Source of the DNA: Cyprinodon diabolis
Lineage: Eukaryota; Chordata; Actinopteri; Cyprinodontiformes; Cyprinodontidae
DNA length: 64,000 nucleotides
NCBI GenBank assembly: GCA_030533445.1
Contig: JARPUW010000290.1
Span: 62,001-126,000, forward strand
Direction of reading: 5' to 3'
Shown here: one piece after another, positions 34,519 through 48,900 of the stretch
How positions within the stretch are numbered: the stretch's first letter is position 1
Layout: each line of letters starts with the position of its first letter
The notes under the pieces: generated by a model
Seen by the model: the letters and a program-made list of their open reading frames with translations, nothing else
What the model was told of the DNA's origin: nothing
The model's database searches: none
Position numbers and translations under genes: made by a program

Positions 34519-36356
34519 CAATGAGCAATATGCCAGAATGTATGAGTGTGTATAAGGAAGAGGCTTTTATTCTGTAGAGTCCTTGTAGTCTTATTTTGAA
34601 AGTCTATCATGAATGTGCATCAAAAGATGGGTCACGCCCAGCAGTGATATAGAATCCATTTCCAAATGTTAAATCACTGGTTTTCCATGTTATTAGGTGA
34701 ATAGTTGCTGTATTACAGAGTAAATGGGAGACTTTTATTGTGAAATTTGCTCTGGGGTGTGTTTTGAAAAGGTCACTAGAGTCTAATAAAAACAACCTGG
34801 AAGAGTTTGGGTCATAATGTTGAGCCATTTGCATCAATTAATGCATTACTATAATCTAGAGGCTTTTATTTTGTAGGGTCCCTGGAGTCTTATTTTGAAA
34901 GTCCAACAGAGTTGTGTTTATAGAAAATGTTCAGACCCGTCAATGATAGTTGATTACTTTCCAATCGTTAAATCACTCTTTTTCCATGTTATTAGGGCAG
35001 TAGATGAAGCGGAAATGGGAGGCTTTTATTTTGAAATTTGCTATAGGGTGTGTTTTAAACAGTCTCCTAGAGTCTATTCTCTAAAACGGGGTTGAGTTTG
35101 GGTCATAATGTTGAGCCATATAGAGCAATAAATATATGTAAAAAATATAGAGGCTTTTATTTTGTAGGGTCCCTGGAGTCTTATTTTGAAAGTCTATCAG
35201 TGCTGAGTGGCAAGGGAAGTGTCATGTACAGCAGTCATATAGTATCCATTTCCCAATGTTAAATCAGTCCTTTCACCCTCCATTAGATTAATATGTGCTG
35301 TTTAAAACAGCAGAGGTAAAATCTGTTTGAAGCTTGGTAACCTTGACAACGCTTAACGAGCCTCTCACTGACACAGACAACAGCTGCACTCACTATTGGT
35401 TTCTTCTTCCCAGGCTTTTTTGTATGGGAAGAACGGCACCGAACAAACGACTACTGATCAAAAACCGTATGAGTTATTCAAAAAACATTTTCACCATGAG
35501 CATCAGCAATCCTTCGACTCCAACTATACCAACTTTGGTGTATGTGTGTCATTCAGAAAAATATTTATGACGAGTTGAAAACACATAGTCTGATTCGTTT
35601 TTCTCCCATCTTCAGCTCAAAAAGAATGGAGAAAGGCTGAAACTCTCATCCACTTTAGGTTGGTCTGGAGGGTTTTTAAGGCAAAGTATTAATCCTACCG
35701 TAATTCCGAAGACATTGTGTGAGTCCAGAGGTTTCAGTCTACAAACTGACCAAAAATGGTGACTGTAGCTCCAAATATGTGGCCGTGAGGGCGAGAATAA
35801 GATGTTTGATCTTAAAAAAATGGCCGCCTCACACTAAGATTTCAGCAGCTGCACTCTAGCAGGCTGCTGCAGAAGCTAACTGTCAGCTAGCTTCCAGGTG
35901 CTTACCCTCCGAACAAACGACTGCTGAGCAAAAACCGTAAAAGATATCTGAAAAATTCTTTCAGTGAAAGCAACATCTATCCTTTGTCTCAGACTGGGGT
36001 AACCTTCATGTCTGTAGGTCTTTCACAACCCAAAACGAAGCACAAACAAAATGGTTGGCCCACCTGCTCCTCCCTTTGTTTGAACTGCAGGACCTCACTC
36101 TCACTCACCTTTTAGCTGCTAAAGCACCCCTCCGAACAAACGACTGCTGAGTAAAAACCGTAAAAGGTATCTGAAAAATTCTTTTTATCTAAGCGACAGC
36201 TATATCTTGTCTTCAATTGGAGTAACTTTCATGGCTGTAGGTCATCTACAAACTGAATGGGAAGAGAAAGAAAAAGAAAAAACGTTTCATCACACCTAAG
36301 CTTCTAATTGAGCTAGCTGCAGCAGGTCACTGTCACTCAGCTTTCAGGTGCTTAAA

Positions 36357-39300
36357 ATGTCCTCCGAACAAACGACTGCTGAGCAAAAACCGTATGAGTT
36401 ATTCAAAAAATTTTTTCACCGTGAGCGTCAGTCATCCTTCGACTCCAACTATGCCAACTTTGGTGTATGTGTGTCATTCAGAAAAATATTTATGACGAGT
36501 TTAAAACACATAGTCGGATTCGTTTTTCTCCCCTCTTCTGCTCCAAAACCAATGAAAAACGGCTCTGATTTTCATCGACTTTAGGTCGGTCTGGAGGGTT
36601 TTTAAGGAAAAGTATTAATCCTACCGTAATTCCGAAGATATTGTGTGGGTCCAGAGATTTCAGTCTACAAACTGACCAAAAATGGTGACTCTAGCTATAA
36701 ATATGTGGCCGTGAGGGCGAGTTTAAAATGTTTTTTTGTGTTTAAAAAACGCCTGCCTCACACTCTAGCTTTTCAGTTGCTCCACTCTAGCAGGCTGGAT
36801 TTTGCTAAAACTTTGTGGCGCTTGAGGTCTGATTATACAAAAACCGTAGCAGTTATCAACATACCGTCTTCAGTTTTAAATAGACGAAGGATTTATCTAC
36901 AAACTGAGCTTCAAACTGTTTTTCTAGGTGAATGTATGCCGACACAGTGAAGTGCTGTTTTTTATGCTTTTTTTTTCCTCTCCCCATTCATTTCCTATGG
37001 GATTTTTTTGCGACGTTTTCGCTAATAATTCGCAAACCTTCGGACTAATGAGAAAGTTTTATACAAGCACACATCACCCCATTGGTCCCGACGCGTGTGC
37101 CAACTTTGGGCCCGATCCGCCAAACCGTGCGGGACTAGTTACGCGCCGAAGTTTTGGGTATACGGGAGAATTATAATAACTAGAAAATTTCTAAAGAAAT
37201 TTTGAGGGGGGCCACCTACTGCCCGTCTGGGGAACCGGGCCAATACGGCCCTGGCAAGTGACGTCGGGGCTCCCCAGACCAACTGCTTACGCCTTTGAGG
37301 GCTGCTGAGGGAAGGAAAGAGGGCAAGTTCATGGGCAAAGAGAGCTGTGTGCCACTTGTGCTGAAATCTGGGAAATAGACGTGCACAGAGTATGATGCAC
37401 AAGGGTAATATGGGTTGTCCATATTGAAACACAGTGGGTAAAGCCCAGTTGGCGGGCTTCGCCCGCCTGCTAGGAGCCATCTCAGTGAAGAAAAAAATCA
37501 CCAATGGCGGGCTCTGCCCGCCTTCTAAGAGCCATTGCAGTGATGAAATCACCAATGGCGGGCTCCGCCCGCCTGCTAAGAGCCATTGCAGTGATGTAAT
37601 CACCTTTGGCGGGCTCCGCCCGCCTGTTACCATTGGCGGGCTCCGCCCGCCTTCTAAGAGCCATTGCAGTGATGAAATCACCAATGGCAATGAGCAATAT
37701 GCCAGAATGTATGAGTGTGTATAAGGAAGAGGCTTTTATTCTGTAGAGTCCTTGTAGTCTTATTTTGAAAGTCTATCATGAATGTGCATCAAAAGATGGG
37801 TCACGCCCAGCAGTGATATAGAATCCATTTCCAAATGTTAAATCACTGGTTTTCCATGTTATTAGGTGAATAGTTGCTGTATTACAGAGTAAATGGGAGA
37901 CTTTTATTGTGAAATTTGCTCTGGGGTGTGTTTTGAAAAGGTCACTAGAGTCTAATAAAAACAACCTGGAAGAGTTTGGGTCATAATGTTGAGCCATTTG
38001 CATCAATTAATGCATTACTATAATCTAGAGGCTTTTATTTTGTAGGGTCCCTGGAGTCTTATTTTGAAAGTCCAACAGAGTTGTGTTTATAGAAAATGTT
38101 CAGACCCGTCAATGATAGTTGATTACTTTCCAATCGTTAAATCACTCTTTTTCCATGTTATTAGGGCAGTAGATGAAGCGGAAATGGGAGGCTTTTATTT
38201 TGAAATTTGCTATAGGGTGTGTTTTAAACAGTCTCCTAGAGTCTATTCTCTAAAACGGGGTTGAGTTTGGGTCATAATGTTGAGCCATATAGAGCAATAA
38301 ATATATGTAAAAAATATAGAGGCTTTTATTTTGTAGGGTCCCTGGAGTCTTATTTTGAAAGTCTATCAGTGCTGAGTGGCAAGGGAAGTGTCATGTACAG
38401 CAGTCATATAGTATCCATTTCCCAATGTTAAATCAGTCCTTTCACCCTCCATTAGATTAATATGTGCTGTTTAAAACAGCAGAGGTAAAATCTGTTTGAA
38501 GCTTGGTAACCTTGACAACGCTTAACGAGCCTCTCACTGACACAGACAACAGCTGCACTCACTATTGGTTTCTTCTTCCCAGGCTTTTTTGTATGGGAAG
38601 AACGGCACCGAACAAACGACTACTGATCAAAAACCGTATGAGTTATTCAAAAAACATTTTCACCATGAGCATCAGCAATCCTTCGACTCCAACTATACCA
38701 ACTTTGGTGTATGTGTGTCATTCAGAAAAATATTTATGACGAGTTGAAAACACATAGTCTGATTCGTTTTTCTCCCATCTTCAGCTCAAAAAGAATGGAG
38801 AAAGGCTGAAACTCTCATCCACTTTAGGTTGGTCTGGAGGGTTTTTAAGGCAAAGTATTAATCCTACCGTAATTCCGAAGACATTGTGTGAGTCCAGAGG
38901 TTTCAGTCTACAAACTGACCAAAAATGGTGACTGTAGCTCCAAATATGTGGCCGTGAGGGCGAGAATAAGATGTTTGATCTTAAAAAATGGCCGCCTCAC
39001 ACTAAGATTTCAGCAGCTGCACTCTAGCAGGCTGCTGCAGAAGCTAACTGTCAGCTAGCTTCCAGGTGCTTACCCTCCGAACAAACGACTGCTGAGCAAA
39101 AACCATAAAAGATATCTGAAAAATTCTTTCAGTGAAAGCAACATCTATCCTTTGTCTCAGACTGGGGTAACCTTCATGTCTGTAGGTCTTTCACAACCCA
39201 AAACGAAGCACAAACAAAATGGTTGGCCCACCTGCTCCTCCCTTTGTTTGAACTGCAGGACCTCACTCTCACTCACCTTTTAGCTGCTAAAGCACCCCTC

Positions 39301-39524
39301 CGAACAAACGACTGCTGAGTAAAAACCGTAAAAGGTATCTGAAAAATTCTTTTTATCTAAGCGACAGCTATATCTTGTCTTCAATTGGAGTAACTTTCAT
39401 GGCTGTAGGTCATCTACAAACTGAATGGGAAGAGAAAGAAAAAGAAAAAACGTTTCATCACACCTAAGCTTCTAATTGAGCTAGCTGCAGCAGGTCACTG
39501 TCACTCAGCTTTCAGGTGCTTAAA
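36357..39524 (+). repeat. Monomer U12 (beta type)
   Basis: A 3168-bp monomer with no hairpin module and five minisatellite hairpins. It is closest to its left neighbour U11 and to U16 (CACAGAGTATGATGC, GTCATGTACAGC, CTCATCCACTTTAGG). One A is missing in CTTAAAAAATGG near 38,980, and b1 has AAACCATAAAAG. Confidence 0.96.
37451..37687. repeat. GC-hairpin minisatellite in U12, 5 hairpins
   Basis: Standard beta arrangement. Confidence 0.95.
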
Positions 39525-40348
39525 ATGTCCTCCGAACAAACGACTGCTGAGCAAAAACCGTATGAGTTATTCAAAAAATTTTTTCACCGTGAGCGTCAGT
39601 CATCCTTCGACTCCAACTATGCCAACTTTGGTGTATGTGTGTCATTCAGAAAAATATTTATGACGAGTTTAAAACACATAGTCGGATTCGTTTTTCTCCC
39701 CTCTTCTGCTCCAAAACCAATGAAAAACGGCTCTGATTTTCATCGACTTTAGGTCGGTCTGGAGGGTTTTTAAGGAAAAGTATTAATCCTACCGTAATTC
39801 CGAAGATATTGTGTGGGTCCAGAGATTTCAGTCTACAAACTGACCAAAAATGGTGACTCTAGCTATAAATATGTGGCCGTGAGGGCGAGTTTAAAATGTT
39901 TTTTTGTGTTTAAAAAACGCCTGCCTCACACTCTAGCTTTTCAGTTGCTCCACTCTAGCAGGCTGGATTTTGCTAAAACTTTGTGGCGCTTGAGGTCTGA
40001 TTATACAAAAACCGTAGCAGTTATCAACATACCGTCTTCAGTTTTAAATAGACGAAGGATTTATCTACAAACTGAGCTTCAAACTGTTTTTCTAGGTGAA
40101 TGTATGCCGACACAGTGAAGTGCTGTTTTTTATGCTTTTTTTTTCCTCTCCCCATTCATTTCCTATGGGATTTTTTTGCGACGTTTTCGCTAATAATTCG
40201 CAAACCTTCGGACTAATGAGAAAGTTTTATACAAGCACACATCACCCCATTGGTCCCGACGCGTGTGCCAACTTTGGGCCCGATCCGCCAAACCGTGCGG
40301 GACTAGTTACGCGCCGAAGTTTTGGGTATACGGGAGAATTATAATAAT

Positions 40349-40552
40349 AATAATACGCGGAATAAATATGTGCAATAGTAGTAGGTGGGCCATGCCTTCG
40401 GCATGTGGCCCCCCAATAATAATACGCGGAATAAATATGTGCAATAGTAGTAGGTGGGCCATGCCTTCGGCATGTGGCCCCCCAATAATAATACGCGGAA
40501 TAAATATGTGCAATAGTAGTAGGTGGGCCATGCCTTCGGCATGTGGCCCCCC
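40349..40552 (+). repeat. AAT-linked hairpin modules in U13, 3 copies
   Basis: Three modules at spacings of 69 and 69 bp. U7 has 66 and 69 with one more AAT unit on the left. Confidence 0.93.
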
Positions 40553-40825
40553 AACTAGAAAATTTCTAAAGAAATTTTGAGGGGGGCCACCTACTGCCCG
40601 TCTGGGGAACCGGGCCAATACGGCCCTGGCAAGTGACGTCGGGGCTCCCCAGACCAACTGCTTACGCCTTTGAGGGCTGCTGAGGGAAGGAAAGAGGGCA
40701 AGTTCATGGGTAAAGAGAGCTGTGTGCCACTTGTGCTGAAATCTGGGAAATAGACGTGCACAGCGTATGATGCACAAGGGTAATATGGGTTGTCCATATT
40801 GAAACACAGTGGGTAAAGCCCAGTT

Positions 40826-41035
40826 GGCGGGCTTCGCCCGCCTGCGAGGAGCCATCTCAGTGAAGAAAAAAATCACCAATGGCGGGCTCTGCCCGCCTTC
40901 TAAGAGCCATTGCAGTGATGAAATCACCAATGGCGGGCTCCGCCCGCCTGCTAAGAGCCATTGCAGTGATGTAATCACCTTTGGCGGGCTCCGCCCGCCT
41001 TCTAAGAGCCATTGCAGTGATGAAATCACCAGTGG
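40826..41035. repeat. GC-hairpin minisatellite in U13, 4 hairpins
   Basis: Same arrangement as U7; ends CACCAGTGG instead of CACCAATGG. Confidence 0.95.
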
Positions 41036-42873
41036 CAATGAGCAATATGCCAGAATGTATGAGTGTGTATAAGGAAGAGGCTTTTATTCTGTAGAGTCCT
41101 TGTAGTCTTATTTTGAAAGTCTATCATGAATGTGCATCAAAAGATGGGTCACGCCCAGCAGTGATATAGAATCCATTTCCAAATGTTAAATCACTGGTTT
41201 TCCATGTTATTAGGTGAATAGTTGCTGTATTACAGAGTAAATGGGAGACTTTTATTGTGAAATTTGCTCTGGGGTGTGTTTTGAAAAGGTCACTAGAGTC
41301 TAATAAAAACAACCTGGAAGAGTTTGGGTCATAATGTTGAGCCATTTGCATCAATTAATGCATTACTATAATCTAGAGGCTTTTATTTTGTAGGGTCCCT
41401 GGAGTCTTATTTTGAAAGTCCAACAGAGTTGTGTTTATAGAAAATGTTCAGACCCGTCAATGATAGTTGATTACTTTCCAATCGTTAAATCACTCTTTTT
41501 CCATGTTATTAGGGCAGTAGATGAAGCGGAAATGGGAGGCTTTTATTTTGAAATTTGCTATAGGGTGTGTTTTAAACAGTCTCCTAGAGTCTATTCTCTA
41601 AAACGGGGTTGAGTTTGGGTCATAATGTTGAGCCATATAGGGCAATAAATATATGTAAAAAATATAGAGGCTTTTATTTTGTAGGGTCCCTGGAGTCTTA
41701 TTTTGAAAGTCTATCAGTGCTGAGTGGCAAGGGAAGTGTCATGGACAGCAGTCATATAGTATCCATTTCCCAATGTTAAATCAGTCCTTTCACCCTCCAT
41801 TAGATTAATATGTGCTGTTTAAAACAGCAGAGGTAAAATCTGTTTGAAGCTTGGTAACCTTGACAACGCTTAACGAGCCTCTCACTGACACAGACAACAG
41901 CTGCACTCACTATTGGTTTCTTCTTCCCAGGCTTTTTTGTATGGGAAGAACGGCACCGAACAAACGACTACTGATCAAAAACCGTATGAGTTATTCAAAA
42001 AACATTTTCACCATGAGCATCAGCAATCCTTCGACTCCAACTATACCAACTTTGGTGTATGTGTGTCATTCAGAAAAATATTTATGACGAGTTGAAAACA
42101 CATAGTCTGATTCGTTTCTCTCCCATCTTCAGCTCAAAAAGAATAGAGAAAGGCTGAAACTCTCATCGACTTTAGGTTGGTCTGGAGGGTTTTTAAGGAA
42201 AAGTATTAATCCTACCGTAATTCCGAAGACATTGTGTGAGTCCAGAGGTTTCAGTCTACAAACTGACCAAAAATGGTGACTGTAGCTCCAAATATGTGGC
42301 CGTGAGGGCGAGAATAAGATGTTTGATCTTAAAAAAATGGCCGCCTCACACTAAGATTTCAGCAGCTGCACTCTAGCAGGCTGCTGCAGAAGCTAACTGT
42401 CAGCTAGCTTCCAGGTGCTTACCCTCCGAACAAACGACTGCTGAGCAAAAACCGTAAAAGATATCTGAAAAATTCTTTCAGTGAAAGCAACATCTATCCT
42501 TTGTCTCAGACTGGGGTAACCTTCATGTCTGTAGGTCTTTCACAACCCAAAACGAAGCACAAACAAAATGGTTGGCCCACCTGCTCCTCCCTTTGTTTGA
42601 ACTGCAGGACCTCACTCTCACTCACCTTTTAGCTGCTAAAGCACCCCTCCGAACAAACGACTGCTGAGTAAAAACCGTAAAAGGTATCTGAAAAATTCTT
42701 TTTATCTAAGCGACAGCTATATCTTGTCTTCAATTGGAGTAACTTTCATGGCTGTAGGTCATCTACAAACTGAATGGGAAGAGAAAGAAAAATAAAAAAC
42801 GTTTCATCACACCTAAGCTTCTAATTGAGCTAGCTGCAGCAGGTCACTGTCACTCAGCTTTCAGGTGCTTAAA

Positions 42874-45800
42874 ATGTCCTCCGAACAAACGACTGCTGAG
42901 CAAAAACCGTATGAGTTATTCAAAAAAATTTTTCACCGTGAGCGTCAGTCATCCTTCGACTCCAACTATGCCAACTTTGGTGTATGTGTGTCATTCACAA
43001 AAATATTTATGACGAGTTTAAAACACATAGTCTGATTCGTTTTTCTCCCCTCTTCTGCTCCAAAACCAATGAAAAACGGCTCTGATTTTCATCGACTTTA
43101 GGTCGGTCTGGAGGGTTTTTAAGGAAAAGTATTAATCCTACCGTAATTCCGAAGATATTGTGTGGGTCCAGAGATTTCAGTCTACAAACTGACCAAAAAT
43201 GGTGACTCTAGCTATAAATATGTGGCCGTGAGGGCGAGTTTAAAATGTTTTTTTGTGTTTAAAAAACGCCTGCCTCACACTCTAGCTTTTCAGTTGCTCC
43301 ACTCTAGCAGGCTGGATTTTGCTAAAACTTTGTGGCGCTTGAGGTCTGATTATACAAAAACCGTAGCAGTTATCAACATACCGTCTTCAGTTTTAAATAG
43401 ACGAAGGATTTATCTACAAACTGAGCTTCAAACTGTTTTTCTAGGTGAATGTATGGCGACACAGTGAAGTGCTGTTTTTTATGCTTTTTTTTTCCTCTCC
43501 CCATTCATTTCCTATGGGATTTTTTTGCGACGTTTTCGCTAATAATTCGCAAACCTTCGGACTAATGAGAAAGTTTTATACAAGCACACATCACCCCATT
43601 GGTCCCGACGCGTGTGCCAACTTTGGGCCCGATCCGCCAAACCATGCGGGACTAGTTACGCGCCGAAGTTTTGGGTATACGGGAGAATTATAATAACTAG
43701 AAAATTTCTAAAGAAATTTTGAGGGGGGCCACCTACTGCCCGTCTGGGGAACAGGGCCAATACGGCCCTGGCAAGTGATGTCGGGGCTCCCCAGACCAAC
43801 TGCTTACGCCTTTGAGGGCTGCTGAGGGAAGGAAAGAGGGCTAGGTCATGGGCAAAGAGAGCTGTGTGCCACTTGTGCTGAAATCTGGGAAATAGACGTG
43901 CACAGCGTATGATGCAAAAGGGTAATATGGGTTGTCCATATTGAACCGCAGTGGGTAAAGCTCAGTTGGTGGGCTCCGCCCGCCTGCTAGGAGCCCTTGC
44001 AGCGATGAAAAAAATCACCAATGGCGGGCTCTGCCCGCCTGCTAAGAGCCATTGCAGTGATGAAATCACCAATGGCAATGAGCAATATGCCAGAATGTAT
44101 GAGTGTGTATAAGGAAGAGGCTTTTATTCTGTAGAGTCCCTGGAGTCTTATTTTGAAAGTCTATCATGGAAGTGCATCTAAAGATGGGTCATGCCCAGCA
44201 GTTATATAGAATCAATTTCCAAATGTTAAATCACTGGTTTTCCATGTTATTAGGTGAATAGTTGCTGTATTACAGAGTAAATGGGAGACTTTTATTGTGA
44301 AATTTGCTCTGGGTGTGTTTTGAAAAGGTCACTAGAGTCTAATAAAAACAACCTGGAAGAGTTTGGGTCATAATGTTGAGCCATTTGCATCAATTAATGC
44401 ATTAGTATAATCTAGAGGCTTTTATTTTGTAGGGTCGCTGGAGTCTTATTTTGAAAGTCCAACAGAGTTGTGTTTATAGAAAATGTTCAGACCCGTCAAT
44501 GATAGTTGATTACTTTCCAATCGTTAAATCACTGTTTTTCCATGTTATTAGGGCAGTAGATGAAGCGGAAATGGGAGGCTTTTATTTTGAAATTTGCTAT
44601 AGGGTGTGTTTTAAACAGTCTCCTAGAGTCTATTCTCTAAAACGGGGTTGAGTTTGGGTCATAATATTGAGCCATATAGGGCAATAAATATATGTAAAAA
44701 ATATAGAGGCTTTTATTTTGTAGGGTCCCTGGAGTCTTATTTTGAAAGTCTATCAGTGCTGAGTGGCAAGGGAAGTGTCCTGGACAGCAGTCATATAGTA
44801 TCCATTTCCCAATGTTAAATCAGTCCTTTCACCCTCCATTAGATTAATATGTGCTGTTTAAAACAGCAGAGGTAAAATCTGTTTGAAGCTTGGTAACCTT
44901 GACAACGCTTAACGAGCCTCTCACTGACACAGACAACAGCTGCACTCACTATTGGTTTCTTCTTCCCAGGCTTTTTTGTATGGGAAGAACGGCAACGAAA
45001 ACAAACGACTACTGATCAAAAACCGTATGAGTTATTCAAAAAACATTTTCACCATGAGCATCAGCAATCCTTCGACTCCAAGTATACCAACTTTGGTGTA
45101 TGTGTGTCATTCAGAACAATATTTATGACGACTTGAAAACACATAGTCTGATTCGTTTCTCTTCCATCTTCAGCTCAAAAAGAATGGAGAAAGGCTGAAA
45201 CTCATCGACTTTAGGTTGGTCTGGAGGGTTTTTAAGGAAAAGTATTAATCCTACCGTAATTCCGAAGACATTGTGTGAGTCCAGAGGTTTCAGTCTACAA
45301 ACTGACCAAAAATGGTGACTGTAGCTCCAAATATGTGGCCGTGAGGGCGAGAATAAGATGTTTGATCTTAAAAAAATGGCCGCCTCACACTAAGATTTCA
45401 GCAGCTGCACTCTAGCAGGCTGCTGCAGAAGCTAACTGTCAGCTAGCTTCCAGGTGCTTACCCTCCGAACAAACGACTGCTGAGCAAAAACCGTAAAAGA
45501 TATCTGAAAAATTCTTTCAGTGAAAGCAACATCTATCCTTTGTCTCAGACTGGGGTAACCTTCATGTCTGTAGGTCTTTCACAACCCAAAACGAAGCACA
45601 AACAAAATGGTTGGCCCACCTGCTCCTCCCTTTGTTTGAACTGCAGGACCTCACTCTCACTCACCTTTTAGCTGCTAAAGCACCCCTCCGAACAAACGAC
45701 TGCTGAGTAAAAACCGTAAAAGGTGTCTGAAAAATTCTTTTTATCTAAGCGACAGCTATATCTTGTCTTCAATTGGAGTAACTTTCATGGCTGTAGGTCA

Positions 45801-45912
45801 TCTACAAACTGAATGGGAAGAGAAAGAAAAAGAAAAAACGTTTCATCACACCTAAGCTTCTAATTGAGCTAGCTGCAGCAGGTCACTGTCACTCAGCTTT
45901 CAGGTGCTTAAA
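42874..45912 (+). repeat. Monomer U14 (alpha type), short
   Basis: A 3039-bp monomer with no hairpin module and two minisatellite hairpins; partner of U8. From the inverted-repeat region to the end of b2 it matches U8 at an offset of 19,229 bp. Its block T instead shares GTATGGCG with U3, U15 and U19, and AACCATGCGG with U19. A2 has CATTCACAAAAATA, a private change. Confidence 0.96.
43968..44075. repeat. GC-hairpin minisatellite in U14, 2 hairpins
   Basis: Same as U8. Confidence 0.95.
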
Positions 45913-48900
45913 ATGTCCTCCGAACAAACGACTGCTGAGCAAAAACCGTATGAGTTATTCAAAAATTTTTTTCACCGTGAGCGTCAGTCATCCTTCGACT
46001 CCAACTATGCCAACTTTGGTGTATGTGTGTCATTCAGAAAAATATTTATGACGAGTTTAAAACACATAGTCGGATTCGTTTTTCTCCCCTCTTCTGCTCC
46101 AAAACCAATGAAAAACGGCTCTGATTTTCATCGACTTTAGGTCGGTCTGGAGGGTTTTTAAGGAAAAGTATTAATCCTACCGTAATTCCGAAGATATTGT
46201 GTGGGTCCAGAGATTTCAGTCTACAAACTGACCAAAAATGGTGACTCTAGCTATAAATATGTGGCCGTGAGGGCGAGTTTAAAATGTTTTTTTGTGTTTA
46301 AAAAACGCCTGCCTCACACTCTAGCTTTTCAGTTGCTCCACTCTAGCAGGCTGGATTTTGCTAAAACTTTGTGGCGCTTGAGGTCTGATTATACAAAAAC
46401 CGTAGCAGTTATCAACATACCGTCTTCAGTTTTAAATAGACGAAGGATTTATCTACAAACTGAGCTTCAAACTGTTTTTCTAGGTGAATGTATGGCGACA
46501 CAGTGAAGTGCTGTTTTTTATGCTTTTTTTTTCCTCTCCCCATTCATTTCCTATGGGATTTTTTTGCGACGTTTTCGCTAATAATTCGCAAACCTTCGGA
46601 CTAATGAGAAAGTTTTATACAAGCACACATCACCCCATTGGTCCCGACGCGTGTGCCAACTTTGGGCCCGATCCGCCAAACCGTGCGGGACTAGTTACGT
46701 GCCGAAGTTTTGGGTATACGGGAGAATTATAATAACTAGAAAATTTCTAAAGAAATTTTGAGGGGGGCCACCTACTGCCCGTCTGGGGAACCGGGCCAAT
46801 ACGGCCCTGGCAAGTGACGTCGGGGCTCCCCAGACCAACTGCTTACGCCTTTGAGGGCTGCTGAGGGAAGGAAAGAGGGCAAGTTCATGGGCAAAGAGAG
46901 CTGTGTGCCACTTGTGCTGAAATCTGGGAAATAGACGTGCACAGCGTATGATGCACAAGGGTAATATGGGTTGTCCATATTGAAACACAGTGGGTAAAGC
47001 CCAGTTGGCGGGCTTCGCCCGCCTGCTAGGAGCCATCTCAGTGAAGAAAAAAATCACCAATGGCGGGCTCTGCCCGCCTTCTAAGAGCCATTGCAGTGAT
47101 GAAATCACCAATGGCGGGCTCCGCCCGCCTGCTAAGAGCCATTGCAGTGATGTAATCACCTTTGGCGGGCTCCGCCCGCCTGTTACCATTGGCGGGCTCC
47201 GCCCGCCTTCTAAGAGCCATTGCAGTGATGAAATCACCAATGGCAATGAGCAATATGCCAGAATGTATGAGTGTGTATAAGGAAGAGGCTTTTATTCTGT
47301 AGAGTCCTTGTAGTCTTATTTTGAAAGTCTATCATGAATGTGCATCAAAAGATGGGTCACGCCCAGCAGTGATATAGAATCCATTTCCAAATGTTAAATC
47401 ACTGGTTTTCCATGTTATTAGGTGAATAGTTGCTGTATTACAGAGTAAATGGGAGACTTTTATTGTGAAATTTGCTCTGGGGTGTGTTTTGAAAAGGTCA
47501 CTAGAGTCTAATAAAAACAACCTGGAAGAGTTTGGGTCATAATGTTGAGCCATTTGCATCAATTAATGCATTAGTATAATCTAGAGGCTTTTATTTTGTA
47601 GGGTCGCTGGAGTCTTATTTTGAAAGTCCAACAGAGTTGTGTTTATGGAAAATGTTCAGACCCGTCAATGATAGTTGATTACTTTCCAATTGTTAAATCA
47701 CTCTTTTTCCATGTTATTAGGGCAGTAGATGAAGCGGAAATGGGAGGCTTTTATTTTGAAATTTGCTATAGGGTGTGTTTTAAACAGTCTCCTAGAGTCT
47801 ATTCTCTAAAACGGGGTTGAGTTTGGGTCATAATGTTGAGCCATATAGGGCAATAAATATATGTAAAAAATATAGAGGCTTTTATTTTGTAGGGTCCCTG
47901 GAGTCTTATTTTGAAAGTCTATCAGTGCTGAGTGGCAAGGGAAGTGTCATGGACAGCAGTCATATAGTATCCATTTCCCAATGTTAAATCAGTCCTTTCA
48001 CCCTCCATTAGATTAATATGTGCTGTTTAAAACAGCAGAGGTAAAATCTGTTTGAAGCTTGGTAACCTTGACAACGCTTAACGAGCCTCTCACTGACACA
48101 GACAACAGCTGCACTCACTATTGGTTTCTTCTTCCCAGGCTTTTTTGTATGGGAAGAACGGCACCGAACAAACGACTACTGATCAAAAACCGTATGAGTT
48201 ATTCAAAAAACATTTTCACCATGAGCATCAGCAATCCTTCGACTCCAACTATACCAACTTTGGTGTATGTGTGTCATTCAGAAAAATATTTATGACGAGT
48301 TGAAAACACATAGTCTGATTCGTTTCTCTCCCATCTTCAGCTCAAAAAGAATAGAGAAAGGCTGAAACTCTCATCGACTTTAGGTTGGTCTGGAGGGTTT
48401 TTAAGGAAAAGTATTAATCCTACCGTAATTCTGAAGACATTGTGTGAGTCCAGAGGTTTCAGTCTACAAACTGACCAAAAATGGTGACTGTAGCTCCAAA
48501 TATGTGGCCGTGAGGGCGAGAATAAGATGTTTGATCTGAAAAAAATGGCCGCCTCACACTAAGATTTCAGCAGCTGCACTCTAGCAGGCTGCTGCAGAAG
48601 CTAACTGTCAGCTAGCTTCCAGGTGCTTACCCTCCGAACAAACGACTGCTGAGCAAAAACCGTAAAAGATATCTGAAAAATTCTTTCAGTGAAAGCAACA
48701 TCTATCCTTTGTCTCAGACTGGGGTAACCTTCATGTCTGTAGGTCTTTCACAACCCAAAACGAAGCACAAACAAAATGGTTGGCCCACCTGCTCCTCCCT
48801 TTCTTTTAACTGCAGGACCTCACTCTCACTCACCTTTTAGCTGCTAAAGCACCCCTCCGAACAAACGACTGCTGAGTAAAAACCGTAAAAGGTATCTCAA

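Larger units (their letters stand above)
33064..36356 (+). repeat. Monomer U11, mosaic with two hairpin modules
   Basis: A 3293-bp monomer. Its A2 block is like U2 and U18 (CGTCAGACATCC, TAGTCGGATTCG), with a private TTTCAGCGTG. It carries two hairpin modules 72 bp apart. In the minisatellite a 20-bp deletion removes one complete GC hairpin near 34,404, leaving four. Its A1-proximal part has CTCATCCACTTTAGG and AAGGCAAAG, shared with U12 and U16. Confidence 0.96.
39525..42873 (+). repeat. Monomer U13 (beta type), three hairpin modules
   Basis: A 3349-bp monomer with three hairpin modules and four minisatellite hairpins; partner of U7 (see U7). It differs from U7 in how the AAT units are distributed around the modules, with the total length conserved, and in ending the minisatellite CACCAGTGG. 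b2 has AAATAAAAAACG instead of AAAGAAAAAACG. Confidence 0.96.
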
